Translations under genes and position numbers: made by a program
Notes under the pieces: generated by a model
The model's database searches: none
What the model saw: the letters and a program-made list of their open reading frames with translations, nothing else
Told to the model about the DNA's origin: nothing
In this document: piece by piece, positions 38,042 through 49,155 of the stretch
Numbering within the stretch: the first letter of the stretch is position 1
Layout of the letters: every line of letters begins with the position of its first letter
NCBI GenBank assembly: GCA_947166305.1
Contig: CAMVDV010000015.1
Span: forward strand, 1-64,000
Direction of reading: 5' to 3'
Origin: an uncultured Prevotellaceae bacterium
Lineage (GTDB): Bacteria > Bacteroidota > Bacteroidia > Bacteroidales > Bacteroidaceae
Length of the DNA stretch: 64,000 nucleotides

Positions 38042-41000
38042 ATGAAGAATATAATAACTAAGCTTTTATTGCTTTGGGTAGCAGCTCTCGTAGCACTGCC
38101 CGCAAGCGCACAGCAACGGCGTATCTCGGGTACCGTTTCTGATGATATTGACGTCGTCATTGGTGCCAACGTCAAGGAGATAGACAAGAACAACCGTATT
38201 GTCAGCCAGGCCATCACCGATATGAATGGTAACTTCACCATGAATATCAAGGACCCCAACAATACGCTGCAGGTTTCCTACATCGGCTACAAGCCTTGGA
38301 GCCAGAAGATAGGAAGCGGCAAGAGCGTGTTCTCCATCAAACTTCAAGACAACACGAAGACCATCCAGGAAATCACAGTGCAGGCCAAGAAGATGGCTCC
38401 CACCACAGGCCTCGAAATCCCTGCCCGCGAATACTCTGGTGCAGTACAGAACTTCAAGATGGACGACATGGAAGGTCTTGCCTTCGAGTCGGTCGACCAA
38501 GCTCTGCAAGGACAGATCGCAGGTCTCGACATCGTGCCTAATTCCGGTAACCTCGGCTCAGGCACCACCATGCGCCTGCGCGGTACTACTACTATTAATG
38601 GCAACGCACAGCCTCTGATTGTCGTCAACGACCATATCTTCGAACTCCCCGAAGATGCTCAGGACATCAACTTCGAGACGATGGACAACGAGGAGCAGTT
38701 CTCAACGCTGCTCAACGTCAATCCCGAGGACATCGAGAGCATCACCGTCCTGAAGGATGCCTCCAGTACCGCCAAGTGGGGTATGAGAGGTTCCAATGGT
38801 GTCATTGAAATCAAGACACGACGCGGCTCTCGTGGTCCCACACGCGTCAACTTCACCTACAAGTTCAAGGGAACATGGCAGCCCTCCGGCTACGAGATGC
38901 TCAACGGCGACGGATATACCATGATGCTCAAGGAAGCATACTACAATCCTCACCATCAGAACACCTCCCTGCCTGAGCTTGACTACAACCAGGAACTGCC
39001 CTACGTCTACAGCCATTTCAGTCACAACACAGACTGGGTGAAGGAAGTTCAGCAGTTCGGTCAGGAACATAAGTTCACGGTTGCCCTCTCCGGCGGTGGC
39101 GAAAAGGCTACCTTCCGCATCAGTGCCAACTACGATAAGAGTACAGGTTCTGTTATCGGGCAGAAGCTCAACCGCTTCACCACTTCCACAGCCCTGGACT
39201 ATTGGGTCAGCGACCGCATCAAGTTCATGAGCAACATCAACTTGGCTTTCACTACCAACCACAAGAACTACGGCAACGACATCCTGGCTCGCGCATACAA
39301 CGCCATGCCTAACATGAGTGTCTATGAATACCGCTTGGACGATGCAGGAAATCCCGTCCGCACGGACAACTATTTCAACATGCTCCCCTTGGCAGCCGTG
39401 TATTCTACAGGTAGCACAGCCCGCATGAGCAACTATGACAGAAATCTCTATACGTCATACGACCTCAACGATATGTTCATCAACGGCAACCCCGTGGCAC
39501 GCGCCATGAAGGCTTGGTGGAACCAGAAGCAGTACAACCTGACTCCGCAGTTCAGCATCGAGTACAAGTTGCTGGGCAAGGAGAACGATCAGCATCGCCT
39601 GAACTATGTCGGCGACGTACAGCTCAACATCTACAACACCAGCAACGACCAGTACTGCCCCAGCGAGCTTCGTACGATGGACTGGGTTTGGGGCGGCGAC
39701 AACTCCGCAAAGCTGACATCCAACGAACGTAACTACGTCAGCAACGATGAGTACAAGTCGCTCGAGTTCACCACTCGCCATGACTTGCGCTACTATTCTG
39801 CATTCAAGAATACCGACCACAACCTCGGTGCCTTGGTTCGCTTCGAGATGGCAACCGGTAGCAGTAGCTCTCAGTTGCTTGGCCTTTGGAACGTTCCTAA
39901 CGGCATTACCGATCCCACCGTTGTGGCACTGCTCCGCGCCGCAAGCTCCGGCACCAATGAATGGAGAAACCAGACTTTCTACGGCAATGTCCACTACTCA
40001 TACAAGAGTAAGTACAATGTCGATGCCTCTGTCCGCTGGGACGGCAGCACCAGTTTCGGCCGTAGCCACAAGTACGGATTCTTCCCCTCTGCCGGTGCTC
40101 GTTGGAACATCATCGACGAGAACTTCATGAACTGGAGTAAGAGTTGGCTGAGCATGCTCGCCATCCGTGGTTCATGGGGTATCACAGGCCTTGGCGGTGC
40201 AGGTGGCAACCAATATAATAAGTATGCCACCAACGGTTACTACAATGGTCACCAGGTCATCACGCCCGAAAACCTCTCTCTCGAAGAACTGCGCTGGGAG
40301 AAAACCAGAAAACTCAACCTCGGTTGGAATGTCGGCTTCTTCAAGGACCTGGTTACCTTCGAGGGTGAAGTTTACGACCACAAGACGACAGACTTGTTGA
40401 TGAACAATCTCCGCATCCCCAGTGCCAACGGTTTCTCCTCTCTCGGAAAGGTTAATGCCGGTGTGCTTCGCAACAAGGGTTGGGAGCTCAACTTCTACAC
40501 CTCGCGTATATTTAAGATAGGTAAGTTCTCCATGAAGTTCCGCGGCAACATCGCTCAGAACTTCAACGAAGTCGAGGAGATGAATCCTCTCATCCTGGAG
40601 AGCCTGAACGGTGCGGAGACGTACCAGCCCGGCAACCTTGCCTACAATCAGCGTGTACAGATTGGCAATGCCCTCGGTTCTATCTATGGCCTCCATTATC
40701 TGGGAGTCTATAAATATGACTACGACCACAACGGTATCACGAATGCTTCTGTTGCCAGCTACGGTTATGCCGAAGCCGACGAGAACGGCATCACACGCCA
40801 GTACGCTCAGGATCATGGCCTCGAATGGGGAACCGGCACAGGCTATGATGCACAGGGCAATCCCATCAACACTGCAGCAGCTGCCGAGCGCCGTGGAGAA
40901 ATCCACACTTGCCCCATTGCCTTCGATGCTGATGGCAACATGCTGACCGATGCCAAGGGAATACCCTTGCCAATGTATTACTGCTACAACGAGGGCTACC

Positions 41001-41596
41001 GCTATCAGTTCCAGGGTGGTGATGCCATCTATGAGGATATCAACCACGACGGACAGATTGACCGCTACGATATGGTTTACCTCGGCAACTCCAATCCTAA
41101 GTGCAACGGTGGCTTCGGCTTCAACATCTACTATGGCAGACTGTCTATGAACGTCGGCTTCAACTTCCGCGTGGGCAACCAGATTGTCAACCTGGCTCGC
41201 ATGAATCTCGAAAGTATGCTGAACAACAAGAACCAGAGCTTCGCTACTACTTGGCGTTGGCGCAAGAATGGCGACGAGACGGTCATCCCTCGCGCGCTGA
41301 GCAGCATCAACGGCTACAAGAGCTACAACTCTTTGCCCAGCGACCGCTATGTGGAGAACGGCGACTATCTGCGCTTGCAGTATGTCCAGATTAACTATGA
41401 GTTCGACGCTAAGAAACTCAAGAAGTACCATATCAATCAGCTGAAGCTTCATGCTTCTCTGGACAACCTCTGGTGCTGGACTAAGTACACCGGTGTCGAC
41501 CCCGACGTGTCTCCTCAGGGATTCGCCGTGTCGAGCGACAACAACCGTACTCCTCGCACGAAGTCATTCACATGCAGTTTAACCCTTGGATTCTAA
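38042..41596 (+). CDS. SusC/RagA-type TonB-dependent outer-membrane transporter, module 1
   Basis: 1184 residues. Signal peptide (cleavage near ASAQ, residue 23), then a carboxypeptidase-regulatory-like domain (ISGTVSDDIDVVIGANVKE, about 25-110), the plug domain with LRGTTTINGNAQPLIVVND and VLKDASSTAKWGMRGSNGV, and a 22-stranded barrel ending in SLTLGF with the terminal Phe expected for outer-membrane insertion. With SusD it forms a pedal-bin importer powered by TonB. No STN domain, so no direct anti-sigma signalling is expected. SusD follows 13 nt later. Confidence 0.93.
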   Translation: MKNIITKLLLLWVAALVALPASAQQRRISGTVSDDIDVVIGANVKEIDKNNRIVSQAITDMNGNFTMNIKDPNNTLQVSYIGYKPWSQKIGSGKSVFSIKLQDNTKTIQEITVQAKKMAPTTGLEIPAREYSGAVQNFKMDDMEGLAFESVDQALQGQIAGLDIVPNSGNLGSGTTMRLRGTTTINGNAQPLIVVNDHIFELPEDAQDINFETMDNEEQFSTLLNVNPEDIESITVLKDASSTAKWGMRGSNGVIEIKTRRGSRGPTRVNFTYKFKGTWQPSGYEMLNGDGYTMMLKEAYYNPHHQNTSLPELDYNQELPYVYSHFSHNTDWVKEVQQFGQEHKFTVALSGGGEKATFRISANYDKSTGSVIGQKLNRFTTSTALDYWVSDRIKFMSNINLAFTTNHKNYGNDILARAYNAMPNMSVYEYRLDDAGNPVRTDNYFNMLPLAAVYSTGSTARMSNYDRNLYTSYDLNDMFINGNPVARAMKAWWNQKQYNLTPQFSIEYKLLGKENDQHRLNYVGDVQLNIYNTSNDQYCPSELRTMDWVWGGDNSAKLTSNERNYVSNDEYKSLEFTTRHDLRYYSAFKNTDHNLGALVRFEMATGSSSSQLLGLWNVPNGITDPTVVALLRAASSGTNEWRNQTFYGNVHYSYKSKYNVDASVRWDGSTSFGRSHKYGFFPSAGARWNIIDENFMNWSKSWLSMLAIRGSWGITGLGGAGGNQYNKYATNGYYNGHQVITPENLSLEELRWEKTRKLNLGWNVGFFKDLVTFEGEVYDHKTTDLLMNNLRIPSANGFSSLGKVNAGVLRNKGWELNFYTSRIFKIGKFSMKFRGNIAQNFNEVEEMNPLILESLNGAETYQPGNLAYNQRVQIGNALGSIYGLHYLGVYKYDYDHNGITNASVASYGYAEADENGITRQYAQDHGLEWGTGTGYDAQGNPINTAAAAERRGEIHTCPIAFDADGNMLTDAKGIPLPMYYCYNEGYRYQFQGGDAIYEDINHDGQIDRYDMVYLGNSNPKCNGGFGFNIYYGRLSMNVGFNFRVGNQIVNLARMNLESMLNNKNQSFATTWRWRKNGDETVIPRALSSINGYKSYNSLPSDRYVENGDYLRLQYVQINYEFDAKKLKKYHINQLKLHASLDNLWCWTKYTGVDPDVSPQGFAVSSDNNRTPRTKSFTCSLTLGF

Positions 41597-41609
41597 ATTT
41601 GAGACGACT

Positions 41610-43565
41610 ATGAAAAGTATAAAGAATATATATACGCTCTGTCTCACAGGAATGATGGCTCTTGGTGCAACGTCCTGTACGGATTGGTTGACCATCTATC
41701 CGCAGGATCGTGTTGTGGAAGAGAATTTCTGGGAAGACAAGAACGACCTTGAGGGTGTGCGCTATGGCGCATACCGACAGATGGCAAGGACCGTGTCCAA
41801 GTTCGCAGTATGGGGCGACCTCCGTTCCGACTCCTACTCAATCAATTCGGTCGACCACAGCGATCAGAAGAGCCGCGATATGTATATCGAGATTATAAAC
41901 GGTATGCCCGACTCCAGTATGACCATCTTCGACTGGGGAGACGTCTATACCACAATCAACTATTGTAATAAGGTATTGCAGCACGGTGAGGAGGTTCTCG
42001 AAAGAGACAAGCAGTTCACCACCGGCGAGTGGATTCAGATGCGCGCCGAAATGATTGCCCTCCGAGCCTTGAACTACTTCTACCTGATTCGTGCCTTCAA
42101 GGATGTCCCCTACACCACGAAGGTCATCAACAAGGACTCTGAGGTGGAGCATTTCCCTCTCACCAATCAGCTTGTGGTGCTCGACTCCATCATTGCCGAT
42201 TGCGAGAGCGTGAAGGGCAAGGCCCGCAACCGCTTCACAAGCAGAGCCGACTCGAAGGGCATGATTACCAACTGTGCCATCTATGCCATGTTGGCTGACA
42301 TGTATCTTTGGCGTGGCTCTCTGCACGAAGGCCGTCACAACAAGATGGGCAGCGATATTGTCAACGGTGAGGAGGTGAGCCACAATGTCAACGACGACTA
42401 CAACAAAGCCATTGAGTATGCCGACCTGAGCCTCCAGTCGCTGGCAAACCAGAACGCTGAGGAAAGGACCGGTGCAGGACTTGGCTCGTCGAGTCTGGAG
42501 ACGCTTAATTATGGTCTCGCTAATTGCGACATGATTAAGAACAACTTCGAGGGTGCAGCGCAGGCTACAGTGCCCAGGCTTGAGGCACATAGGGAAATCT
42601 TCACTTACGGCAACAGCCGCGAGAGCATCTTCGAGTTGCAGTACAGCGTCACGGACGACATTGAGAACTCCATAGTGAACTCTCTCTATGGGTTCAGCAA
42701 CGGAACGCATCTGATGGTCAACAAGGATGCGCTGGACGCTCTCTACGACGGCGGCATTACCGGCACTGGCGACAATGGCGGCATGTGGGACTCTCGTCTC
42801 TGGATTTGCTGCCAGAACAAACTCGTCACCGGCAATTCATCGTCGAGCATCACACAGGCACAGTCCGGATATTACTGCATGAAGTATCACACGCCCAGCC
42901 TGAACTTCCTGAACATGGATGGAACATCCTCCAACCGCGAAATCCGCAGCATTCAGTATACTTCCAGAAAGTGGAACAACTGGATTGTCTATCGCATGAC
43001 CGATGTGATGCTCATCAAGGCTGAGGCTCTGGCATGTATTGGCGGTCAGTCGAACGTCAACGATGCCAAGGCCATCTGCAATGCTATTCATCGCCGTTCG
43101 TACTGCAACTTCAGGGATGCCTCCAAGATTCCTAATACCGTGACAGACTACAGGAGCGGCATAGGCAATGCATCCGGTTCGAGTAAGCAGGTGAAGGCCG
43201 GCACTAACATCAACGTCACCCTGACGGAAGGCATTATGTACGTCATGAACGAACGTCAGATAGAGTTTCTCGGTGAGGGCAAGCGTTGGTTCGACTTAGT
43301 CCGTCTGGCCGAACGTTGCTCTTATCGCAAGGGCGACCCGGACGACCCCAGAGAACCTGGCGTGCCAAACGGACAGACCGGCATGAGCGCCATGGTGGCT
43401 GGATTCCTGGGAACAGGAGGAAATCAGAGTCTCGCTACGACGCTGACCAACCGGTTCAAGAATCGCTATGGCATGTACTGCCCCATATATTATATGGAAG
43501 TGAAGGCCAGCGACGGTGCCATCGAGCAGAACCCCGTATGGAACAAGTCGAAGTACGAGCAGTAA
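41610..43565 (+). CDS. SusD/RagB-type lipoprotein, module 1
   Basis: 651 residues from ATG 41610 (the earlier in-frame ATG at 41586 lies inside the SusC end). Lipobox LGATSC (Cys23), followed by TDWLTIYPQDRVVEENFW, the usual SusD N-terminus. TPR-like helices include MRAEMIALRALNYFYLIRAF and GMITNCAIYAMLADMYLW; the C-terminal region has VMNERQIEFLGEGKRWFDLVRL, the SusD signature. It is the lid over the SusC channel and binds ligand on the cell surface. Confidence 0.93.
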   Translation: MKSIKNIYTLCLTGMMALGATSCTDWLTIYPQDRVVEENFWEDKNDLEGVRYGAYRQMARTVSKFAVWGDLRSDSYSINSVDHSDQKSRDMYIEIINGMPDSSMTIFDWGDVYTTINYCNKVLQHGEEVLERDKQFTTGEWIQMRAEMIALRALNYFYLIRAFKDVPYTTKVINKDSEVEHFPLTNQLVVLDSIIADCESVKGKARNRFTSRADSKGMITNCAIYAMLADMYLWRGSLHEGRHNKMGSDIVNGEEVSHNVNDDYNKAIEYADLSLQSLANQNAEERTGAGLGSSSLETLNYGLANCDMIKNNFEGAAQATVPRLEAHREIFTYGNSRESIFELQYSVTDDIENSIVNSLYGFSNGTHLMVNKDALDALYDGGITGTGDNGGMWDSRLWICCQNKLVTGNSSSSITQAQSGYYCMKYHTPSLNFLNMDGTSSNREIRSIQYTSRKWNNWIVYRMTDVMLIKAEALACIGGQSNVNDAKAICNAIHRRSYCNFRDASKIPNTVTDYRSGIGNASGSSKQVKAGTNINVTLTEGIMYVMNERQIEFLGEGKRWFDLVRLAERCSYRKGDPDDPREPGVPNGQTGMSAMVAGFLGTGGNQSLATTLTNRFKNRYGMYCPIYYMEVKASDGAIEQNPVWNKSKYEQ

Positions 43566-43610
43566 GAGAATGTGTGACATATAGAATCAGTTATAAAAGA
43601 CATACATAAT

Positions 43611-45659
43611 ATGGCTAATAACAGAATAAATAATTATATCGGTGCAATTGCCGTGGGCGCAGCCTTGGTTGCTGTGCCAGGCTGTACTGATTCCTGGGAC
43701 GACCATTACAATGGTAATGGCTCAGTTACCGAAACGTCGGACAAGACGCTGTGGGAGGTAATCAGCAGCAGGGAGGATTTGAGTAAGTTTGCGGAGATTG
43801 TGCGCCAGGCCAAATACTACAAGGACAACACGCATCCCGTGTCCACCTATTCCTATGCCGACATCCTTGCCGGAGGACAGGTGAACACCGTATGGGCTCC
43901 CGACAATGATGCCCTCTCAGGTCCTGAAGGAGAGAAGTGGATAAAAATGTTGACCGACTTGACAAACGGCGATGTTTCCGTGGCCGACGGCTACAGCCTG
44001 CAGCAGCAGCTGGTGGGCAACCACATCGCTCTCTGGCGTCACAACATCTCGGAAACGAAAACCGACACCGTCAAGATGATCAATGGCAAGAACCTTACGT
44101 TCCACAGGGACATGCAGAATCCTTCGCTCGAGGGGATTTCCATCGACAAGGACAACATCAACATCCCCACAGCCAACGGCGTGTTGCATGTCCTCAAGGG
44201 AATAGCCCCCTTCCATTATAACTTCTATGAGTACCTCAAGTTCAGAGAGCCTCGGACGAAGATAGGCGACTATGTCGTCGGGAAGGACACAACCTATTTC
44301 TTTGCCAGCGGTAGCATCGAAGGTCTGCCCGACGAAAACGGCAACCCGACATACGTCGACAGTGTTTACTACACCTCCAACCGCCTGTTCGAGTCGCGTC
44401 AGTATCTCCCTGCCGACGGTGCCGAGAAGTGGCAAATGGCAGAGCATGGCTTTGCAGCCCGCATCAACGTGGAAGACTCTGCCTTCGTCATGCTCCTGCC
44501 CACGGATGCCGCTTGGGATGCCACCTACTCGATGCTGGAGCCGGCCTACAAGTACGCCTCCACCTATGAGGACAAGTCGAAGGGAAACCTGAACACTACT
44601 CCCACGCCGACCATCAAGATGACCGACGAGGAAGCAGACTCCCTGAAGAAGATGAGCATCGAGATGGATATGGTCAAGCCCCTCGTCTTCAATGTCAACA
44701 AGCAGCCCAAGCGCGGAGGCTCGGAAATGTGGACGCTCAAGACGTTCGACCAGTACAAGAGCGAACCGGGCAATCCAGATAACCCTAATGAGTATTGGCT
44801 GAATACCTACGGGGATACGCTCCGAAGCGTCAAGGGTGTTTGGGATAAGGGCACGCTCTTCAACGGAAGGCTCGTGGAGATGAGTAACGGACTGGCCTAC
44901 GAGGTCGACTCCTGGAACTTCCCCCGGCAGTTCTATGCCCCCGACGTTGAGGTCGAAGTGGAGAACTCCGGCATTTTCTACAACACAGAGAGCAACCGCT
45001 ACAAGATGGGCCCCGGCTCAAGGAGATATTCGTTCTCCAACGAAGCCTTCAGCGACATCACCGACATCTACGGCAAAGTGAGCAACGGCAACTTCTATCA
45101 TTTCGATGCGCCGAGTGCCACGGCAGGCCCCAGGGTCGACATCATCCTCCAGGGCAACAGCGCCAACGCCTATGTCCCCAACGCTCAGGTCATGAGCGGC
45201 AAGTACGACATCCAGATCGTCGTCGTGCCCCGCTGGTACATCGACATCGCCAATGCAGCAACGATTGAAGACAAGTTCTATGTGCAGAAGGTCGACACCA
45301 TTGTCAACCCCGAGGACGTGACCGACACAACCTTCATCACCACGCGCACCAATGAGATCGACACGACCTACGTCAAGAGCCTTGCCGACATCTACAAGTA
45401 CAAGCTCAAGGCAACCCTCTCGTACAACAACAATGCTGCCAAGGACAAGACACAGGCATCAAAGAACATCGATTACGACGGACTGAGGGTCGACACCCTC
45501 ACCGTCATCGAGGACTTTGAGTTCCCCTATTCCTATAAGAATATGCGCTTCACATACCCGACGCTCTACGTCGAGGGCGTCACGGGCAAGAACGATGCCA
45601 AGAACGGCTTCGTCTTCGACCTTGTGATAGACAAGATTATTCTCAAGAGAAAAAACTAA
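43611..45659 (+). CDS. Fasciclin-domain lipoprotein, module 2
   Basis: 682 residues. Lipobox-like VAVPGC (Cys25), then TDSWDDHYN. A FAS1-like domain begins LWEVISSREDLSKFAEIVRQ with NTVWAPDNDAL and ends NGVLHVLKGIAPFHYN (about 45-205); a second is suggested by SAFVMLLPTDAAWDATYSML (about 285-305). The C-terminal about 200 residues (GPRVDIILQGNSANAYVPN, then YDIQIVVVPRWYID) form a beta-rich domain. Smaller than the module 1 protein but the same type, placed 46 nt after SusD-1 and 31 nt before SusC-2. Confidence 0.82.
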   Translation: MANNRINNYIGAIAVGAALVAVPGCTDSWDDHYNGNGSVTETSDKTLWEVISSREDLSKFAEIVRQAKYYKDNTHPVSTYSYADILAGGQVNTVWAPDNDALSGPEGEKWIKMLTDLTNGDVSVADGYSLQQQLVGNHIALWRHNISETKTDTVKMINGKNLTFHRDMQNPSLEGISIDKDNINIPTANGVLHVLKGIAPFHYNFYEYLKFREPRTKIGDYVVGKDTTYFFASGSIEGLPDENGNPTYVDSVYYTSNRLFESRQYLPADGAEKWQMAEHGFAARINVEDSAFVMLLPTDAAWDATYSMLEPAYKYASTYEDKSKGNLNTTPTPTIKMTDEEADSLKKMSIEMDMVKPLVFNVNKQPKRGGSEMWTLKTFDQYKSEPGNPDNPNEYWLNTYGDTLRSVKGVWDKGTLFNGRLVEMSNGLAYEVDSWNFPRQFYAPDVEVEVENSGIFYNTESNRYKMGPGSRRYSFSNEAFSDITDIYGKVSNGNFYHFDAPSATAGPRVDIILQGNSANAYVPNAQVMSGKYDIQIVVVPRWYIDIANAATIEDKFYVQKVDTIVNPEDVTDTTFITTRTNEIDTTYVKSLADIYKYKLKATLSYNNNAAKDKTQASKNIDYDGLRVDTLTVIEDFEFPYSYKNMRFTYPTLYVEGVTGKNDAKNGFVFDLVIDKIILKRKN

Positions 45660-45689
45660 CTTGTCCCATAGTAATACGATAGCAGAATT

Positions 45690-48600
45690 ATGAAAAAGAT
45701 AACCAACAATACATTCTTGCATAGGACTTTGGGTATAAGTCTATGCTTCATGTCTCTTTCCTGCCTCTGCGTGGCGAATGTCTCAGCGCAGGACGACTTA
45801 GGGGAAGACGAAGAGGCGGTAGTTGTCAAAAAGGCAGCGAAGCCTAAGAAGGAGAAGACATACGAGATGAAGGAGGTGACAGGCTTCGTGACCGACGATG
45901 CCACGGGCGAGCCAATGGGCGGCGTCCGCATCCAGGCACTCGGACTGGAGCGTTACTCCACACTTACTGCGGAGGACGGCAGCTACAAGCTCTCCATCCC
46001 AGTCTTCTCGGATGCCGTCTATGTATATGCCGAAGGCTACAACCCCTTGCAGGTAGCTGTCAAGGACGGCGTCGCAGACGCCAATCTGATAGTCAGCGAC
46101 TTCAACGGCTCGTTCACCGACGGCACGTCCATCATTTCGCAGAAGACCGTCACTATCGACGAGAGCAGCGGCATCTCTGTCGACCAGGACATAGAGCGCC
46201 TCTTGTCAGGCGATGTACGCACCATCCTGCGCAGCGGCATCCCAGGCATCGGCTCCTATAAGACCATCCGTGGCGTCAACTCCATCAATGCCAATGCCCA
46301 GCCTCTCATCATCCTGGACGGCAACATGATTGATCCGCAGTACGACCGCGAGACCATGCACGAGGGCTTCTACAACAACCTCCTTGCCGGCATCGATCCA
46401 GAGAACATCGAGAGTGTGCAAGTCATCAAGAACGGCACGGCACTCTACGGTGCCAAGGGCGGCAACGGCGTCATCATCATCAACACCAAGCGCGGCAAGA
46501 GCATGGCCACCAAGATCGGTGTGCGCATCTACGGCGGCGTGGAGCTTGCACCCAAGAAGATCGATGTTCTGAACGGCCCTCAGTACAGCGCCTACCTCAG
46601 CGACATGGTCAGCTCCATCAAGAACATGTCGGCCAGCAGCCTCAGCGCATATCCTTTCCTCGACAAGAGCCCGTCGAACTACTACCGCAAGGTGTTCGAC
46701 AACAACACAGACTGGCAGTCGGATATGTACCGCACGGCCATGACCCAGAACTACAAGATCAACGTCGAGGGCGGTGACGACATCGGTATGTATGTCCTCT
46801 CGCTCGGCTACACCAAAGGCAAGTCCACAGGCAAGGGCACCGACTTCAGTCGCCTGAACCTTCGCTTCAACACCGACATCCAGATCTTCTCCAAGTTGCG
46901 CACAGGGCTTGACATTGCCTACAACCAGACAAGCTACAACATCCTCGACACAGGCTGGAGCGAAGACTACAGTATGCAGAACATCGGCTCCACCAATGTG
47001 CTCGGCGCAATTCAGGCTCCTTTCATCAGCCCCTATTCCTATTATTATGATGAGCACTCCACGGAGCAGTATTCCAGCGACCGCTTGGCTCTCTCCAAGG
47101 AATATGCCGGCAAGTATGCCAGCACAGGTGGCAACTGGGTGATCAACCCCTTCCGCTTCCCCCTCACGCTGGGCGACAACGGCATCAACGAAGCGCTCCG
47201 CAATCCCTACTGGATACTCGAGAACGGACCAGGCGAGAACAAGAACTACGCTCAGTGCACGCAGATTGACCTCAACGTCAGCCCTAAGTATCAGGTGACA
47301 AGGACCTTCAGTATCAGCGACCGCTTCAACTTCCTCATGACGCGCAACAGCGAGAAGTACTTCCTGCCCGTCAATGGTACGACCAACTACTTCCTCAAGG
47401 ACCTTGGCAACATCAATGCCGTGCAGAAAACCCTCTTCTCGAAGGAGACCACCCTGCAGAACGACCTGCGACTCGACTGGCGCAACATCTACGGAGCCCA
47501 CACGGTCAATGTCTTCGGCGGATGGCGTTACAACAACTACTCATATAGCTACAACTATATGCGTGGTTACAACAACGAGAACGATAAGCTGCCCGTCATG
47601 AACAAGAACATGGCTTACCTCAACTACGGCGGCACCAACGACAACTGGATTGACATGTCGCTCTATCTCGATGCTAACTACAACTACGCCAACCGTTACT
47701 TTGTCGATGCCACGCTGAGCATGCAGAGCAGCAGCCGCTTCGGCAAGAACACCAAGAGCGGCATCAAGATGTGTGGCGTCAGCTGGGGTATCTTCCCATC
47801 GGTTCAGTTGGGCTGGCTCATCACCAATGAGAAGTGGTTCCCTGCCACTAAGGGTGCCATCAACTACCTCAAGCTCACGGCAGGCTTCGACCAGAGTGGC
47901 AACGATGACCTCGACTACTATGCTGCCCGCACCTATTGGGAGAGCATGAACGTCACGAACAACACCGTCGGCCTCTACCTTAATAATATTGAGAACAGCA
48001 CCATCCAATGGGAGACCACCACACGATGGAACGTCGCTCTCCAGGGCGTGTTCCTCAACAACCGACTCTCGGCAGGCATCGACCTCTTCTGGAACAAGAC
48101 GACCGACCTGCTCACTCTCAAGGAACTTCACTTCATGTCCGGCATGAAGAAGTATTGGACCAACGAAGGTGCCCTCACCAATCGTGGCTTTGAGTTCAAC
48201 GCTAATGCCGCCCTCATCAACAAGAAGAACTGGAAGTGGGAGCTGGGTGCTACCCTGGGCCACTACAACAACAAGATTACGGCACTCCCCGAGAGCTCAA
48301 GCAACTACTTCAAGGTGGGCGACGAAATGGTTCATGGCTACACAAGCAGCGTCTATGGTCAGGACAACGTCCTTACTGCTGTCGGCCACGCAGTGGGCAG
48401 CTTCTGGGGATGGCAGACCAATGGCGTCTTCGCAAGCGACGAGCAGGCCAGCCAAGCCGGTGCCCTGGGTTACCTCAAGTACCCCACTGGACTGAAAGAC
48501 GAAGACAAGAGGTACTATAACTTCCAGGCAGGTGATGTCATCTTCGTAGACCAGAACAACGACGGCGTTATCGATGACAACGACAAGACCGTCATCGGCA

Positions 48601-49106
48601 ATCCCAATCCCGACATCTATGGTAACATCTACAGCAGCCTGACGTGGAAGAACCTCCGCCTCGACGTCAACTTCAAGTACAGCCTTGGCAACGACGTCTA
48701 CAACTATCAGCGCAGCAAGATGGAGGGTTTGAACACGACCTACAACCAGACTTCTGCCGTGGCACGTCGCTGGACGCATGAAGGTCAGTCGACCGACATC
48801 CCCAAGGCTTGCTACATCGACAGCGACAACTGGCGCAACAACGAGCGCATGAGCGACCGTTGGATTGAAGACGGCAGCTACCTCAAGCTCAAGAACGTGC
48901 GCCTCACCTACAAGGTGCCCTACAGCAACAGCTGGCTGCTTGGCCTCAAGGTGTGGGGCGAAGGTAACAATCTCTTCACCGTCACCAAGTATCTGGGCAC
49001 CGACCCCGAGATGAGCTGCCGCAACAGCGTGCTCTATCAGGGCATCGACACCGGACTCCTCCCCAGCGGACGCAGTTTCAACGTAGGTGTGTCAATTAAC
49101 CTCTAA
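45690..49106 (+). CDS. SusC/RagA-type TonB-dependent outer-membrane transporter, module 2
   Basis: 1138 residues. Signal peptide ending near VSAQ, then a charged Lys/Glu linker (DEEAVVVKKAAKPKKEKTYE) not usual for SusC. Carboxypeptidase-like domain (VTGFVTDDATGEPMGGVRIQ, about 60-130), plug with IRGVNSINANAQPLIILDG and VIKNGTALYGAKGGNGVIII, and a barrel ending NVGVSINL. Clearly diverged from the module 1 SusC, so the two modules are not a recent tandem copy. Contains the usual GDVIFVDQNNDGVIDDNDK segment near the C-terminus. Confidence 0.92.
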   Translation: MKKITNNTFLHRTLGISLCFMSLSCLCVANVSAQDDLGEDEEAVVVKKAAKPKKEKTYEMKEVTGFVTDDATGEPMGGVRIQALGLERYSTLTAEDGSYKLSIPVFSDAVYVYAEGYNPLQVAVKDGVADANLIVSDFNGSFTDGTSIISQKTVTIDESSGISVDQDIERLLSGDVRTILRSGIPGIGSYKTIRGVNSINANAQPLIILDGNMIDPQYDRETMHEGFYNNLLAGIDPENIESVQVIKNGTALYGAKGGNGVIIINTKRGKSMATKIGVRIYGGVELAPKKIDVLNGPQYSAYLSDMVSSIKNMSASSLSAYPFLDKSPSNYYRKVFDNNTDWQSDMYRTAMTQNYKINVEGGDDIGMYVLSLGYTKGKSTGKGTDFSRLNLRFNTDIQIFSKLRTGLDIAYNQTSYNILDTGWSEDYSMQNIGSTNVLGAIQAPFISPYSYYYDEHSTEQYSSDRLALSKEYAGKYASTGGNWVINPFRFPLTLGDNGINEALRNPYWILENGPGENKNYAQCTQIDLNVSPKYQVTRTFSISDRFNFLMTRNSEKYFLPVNGTTNYFLKDLGNINAVQKTLFSKETTLQNDLRLDWRNIYGAHTVNVFGGWRYNNYSYSYNYMRGYNNENDKLPVMNKNMAYLNYGGTNDNWIDMSLYLDANYNYANRYFVDATLSMQSSSRFGKNTKSGIKMCGVSWGIFPSVQLGWLITNEKWFPATKGAINYLKLTAGFDQSGNDDLDYYAARTYWESMNVTNNTVGLYLNNIENSTIQWETTTRWNVALQGVFLNNRLSAGIDLFWNKTTDLLTLKELHFMSGMKKYWTNEGALTNRGFEFNANAALINKKNWKWELGATLGHYNNKITALPESSSNYFKVGDEMVHGYTSSVYGQDNVLTAVGHAVGSFWGWQTNGVFASDEQASQAGALGYLKYPTGLKDEDKRYYNFQAGDVIFVDQNNDGVIDDNDKTVIGNPNPDIYGNIYSSLTWKNLRLDVNFKYSLGNDVYNYQRSKMEGLNTTYNQTSAVARRWTHEGQSTDIPKACYIDSDNWRNNERMSDRWIEDGSYLKLKNVRLTYKVPYSNSWLLGLKVWGEGNNLFTVTKYLGTDPEMSCRNSVLYQGIDTGLLPSGRSFNVGVSINL

Positions 49107-49155
49107 TACAACAGATACACACATAAGTTCACAATTCATAATTCATTTTCAAGAC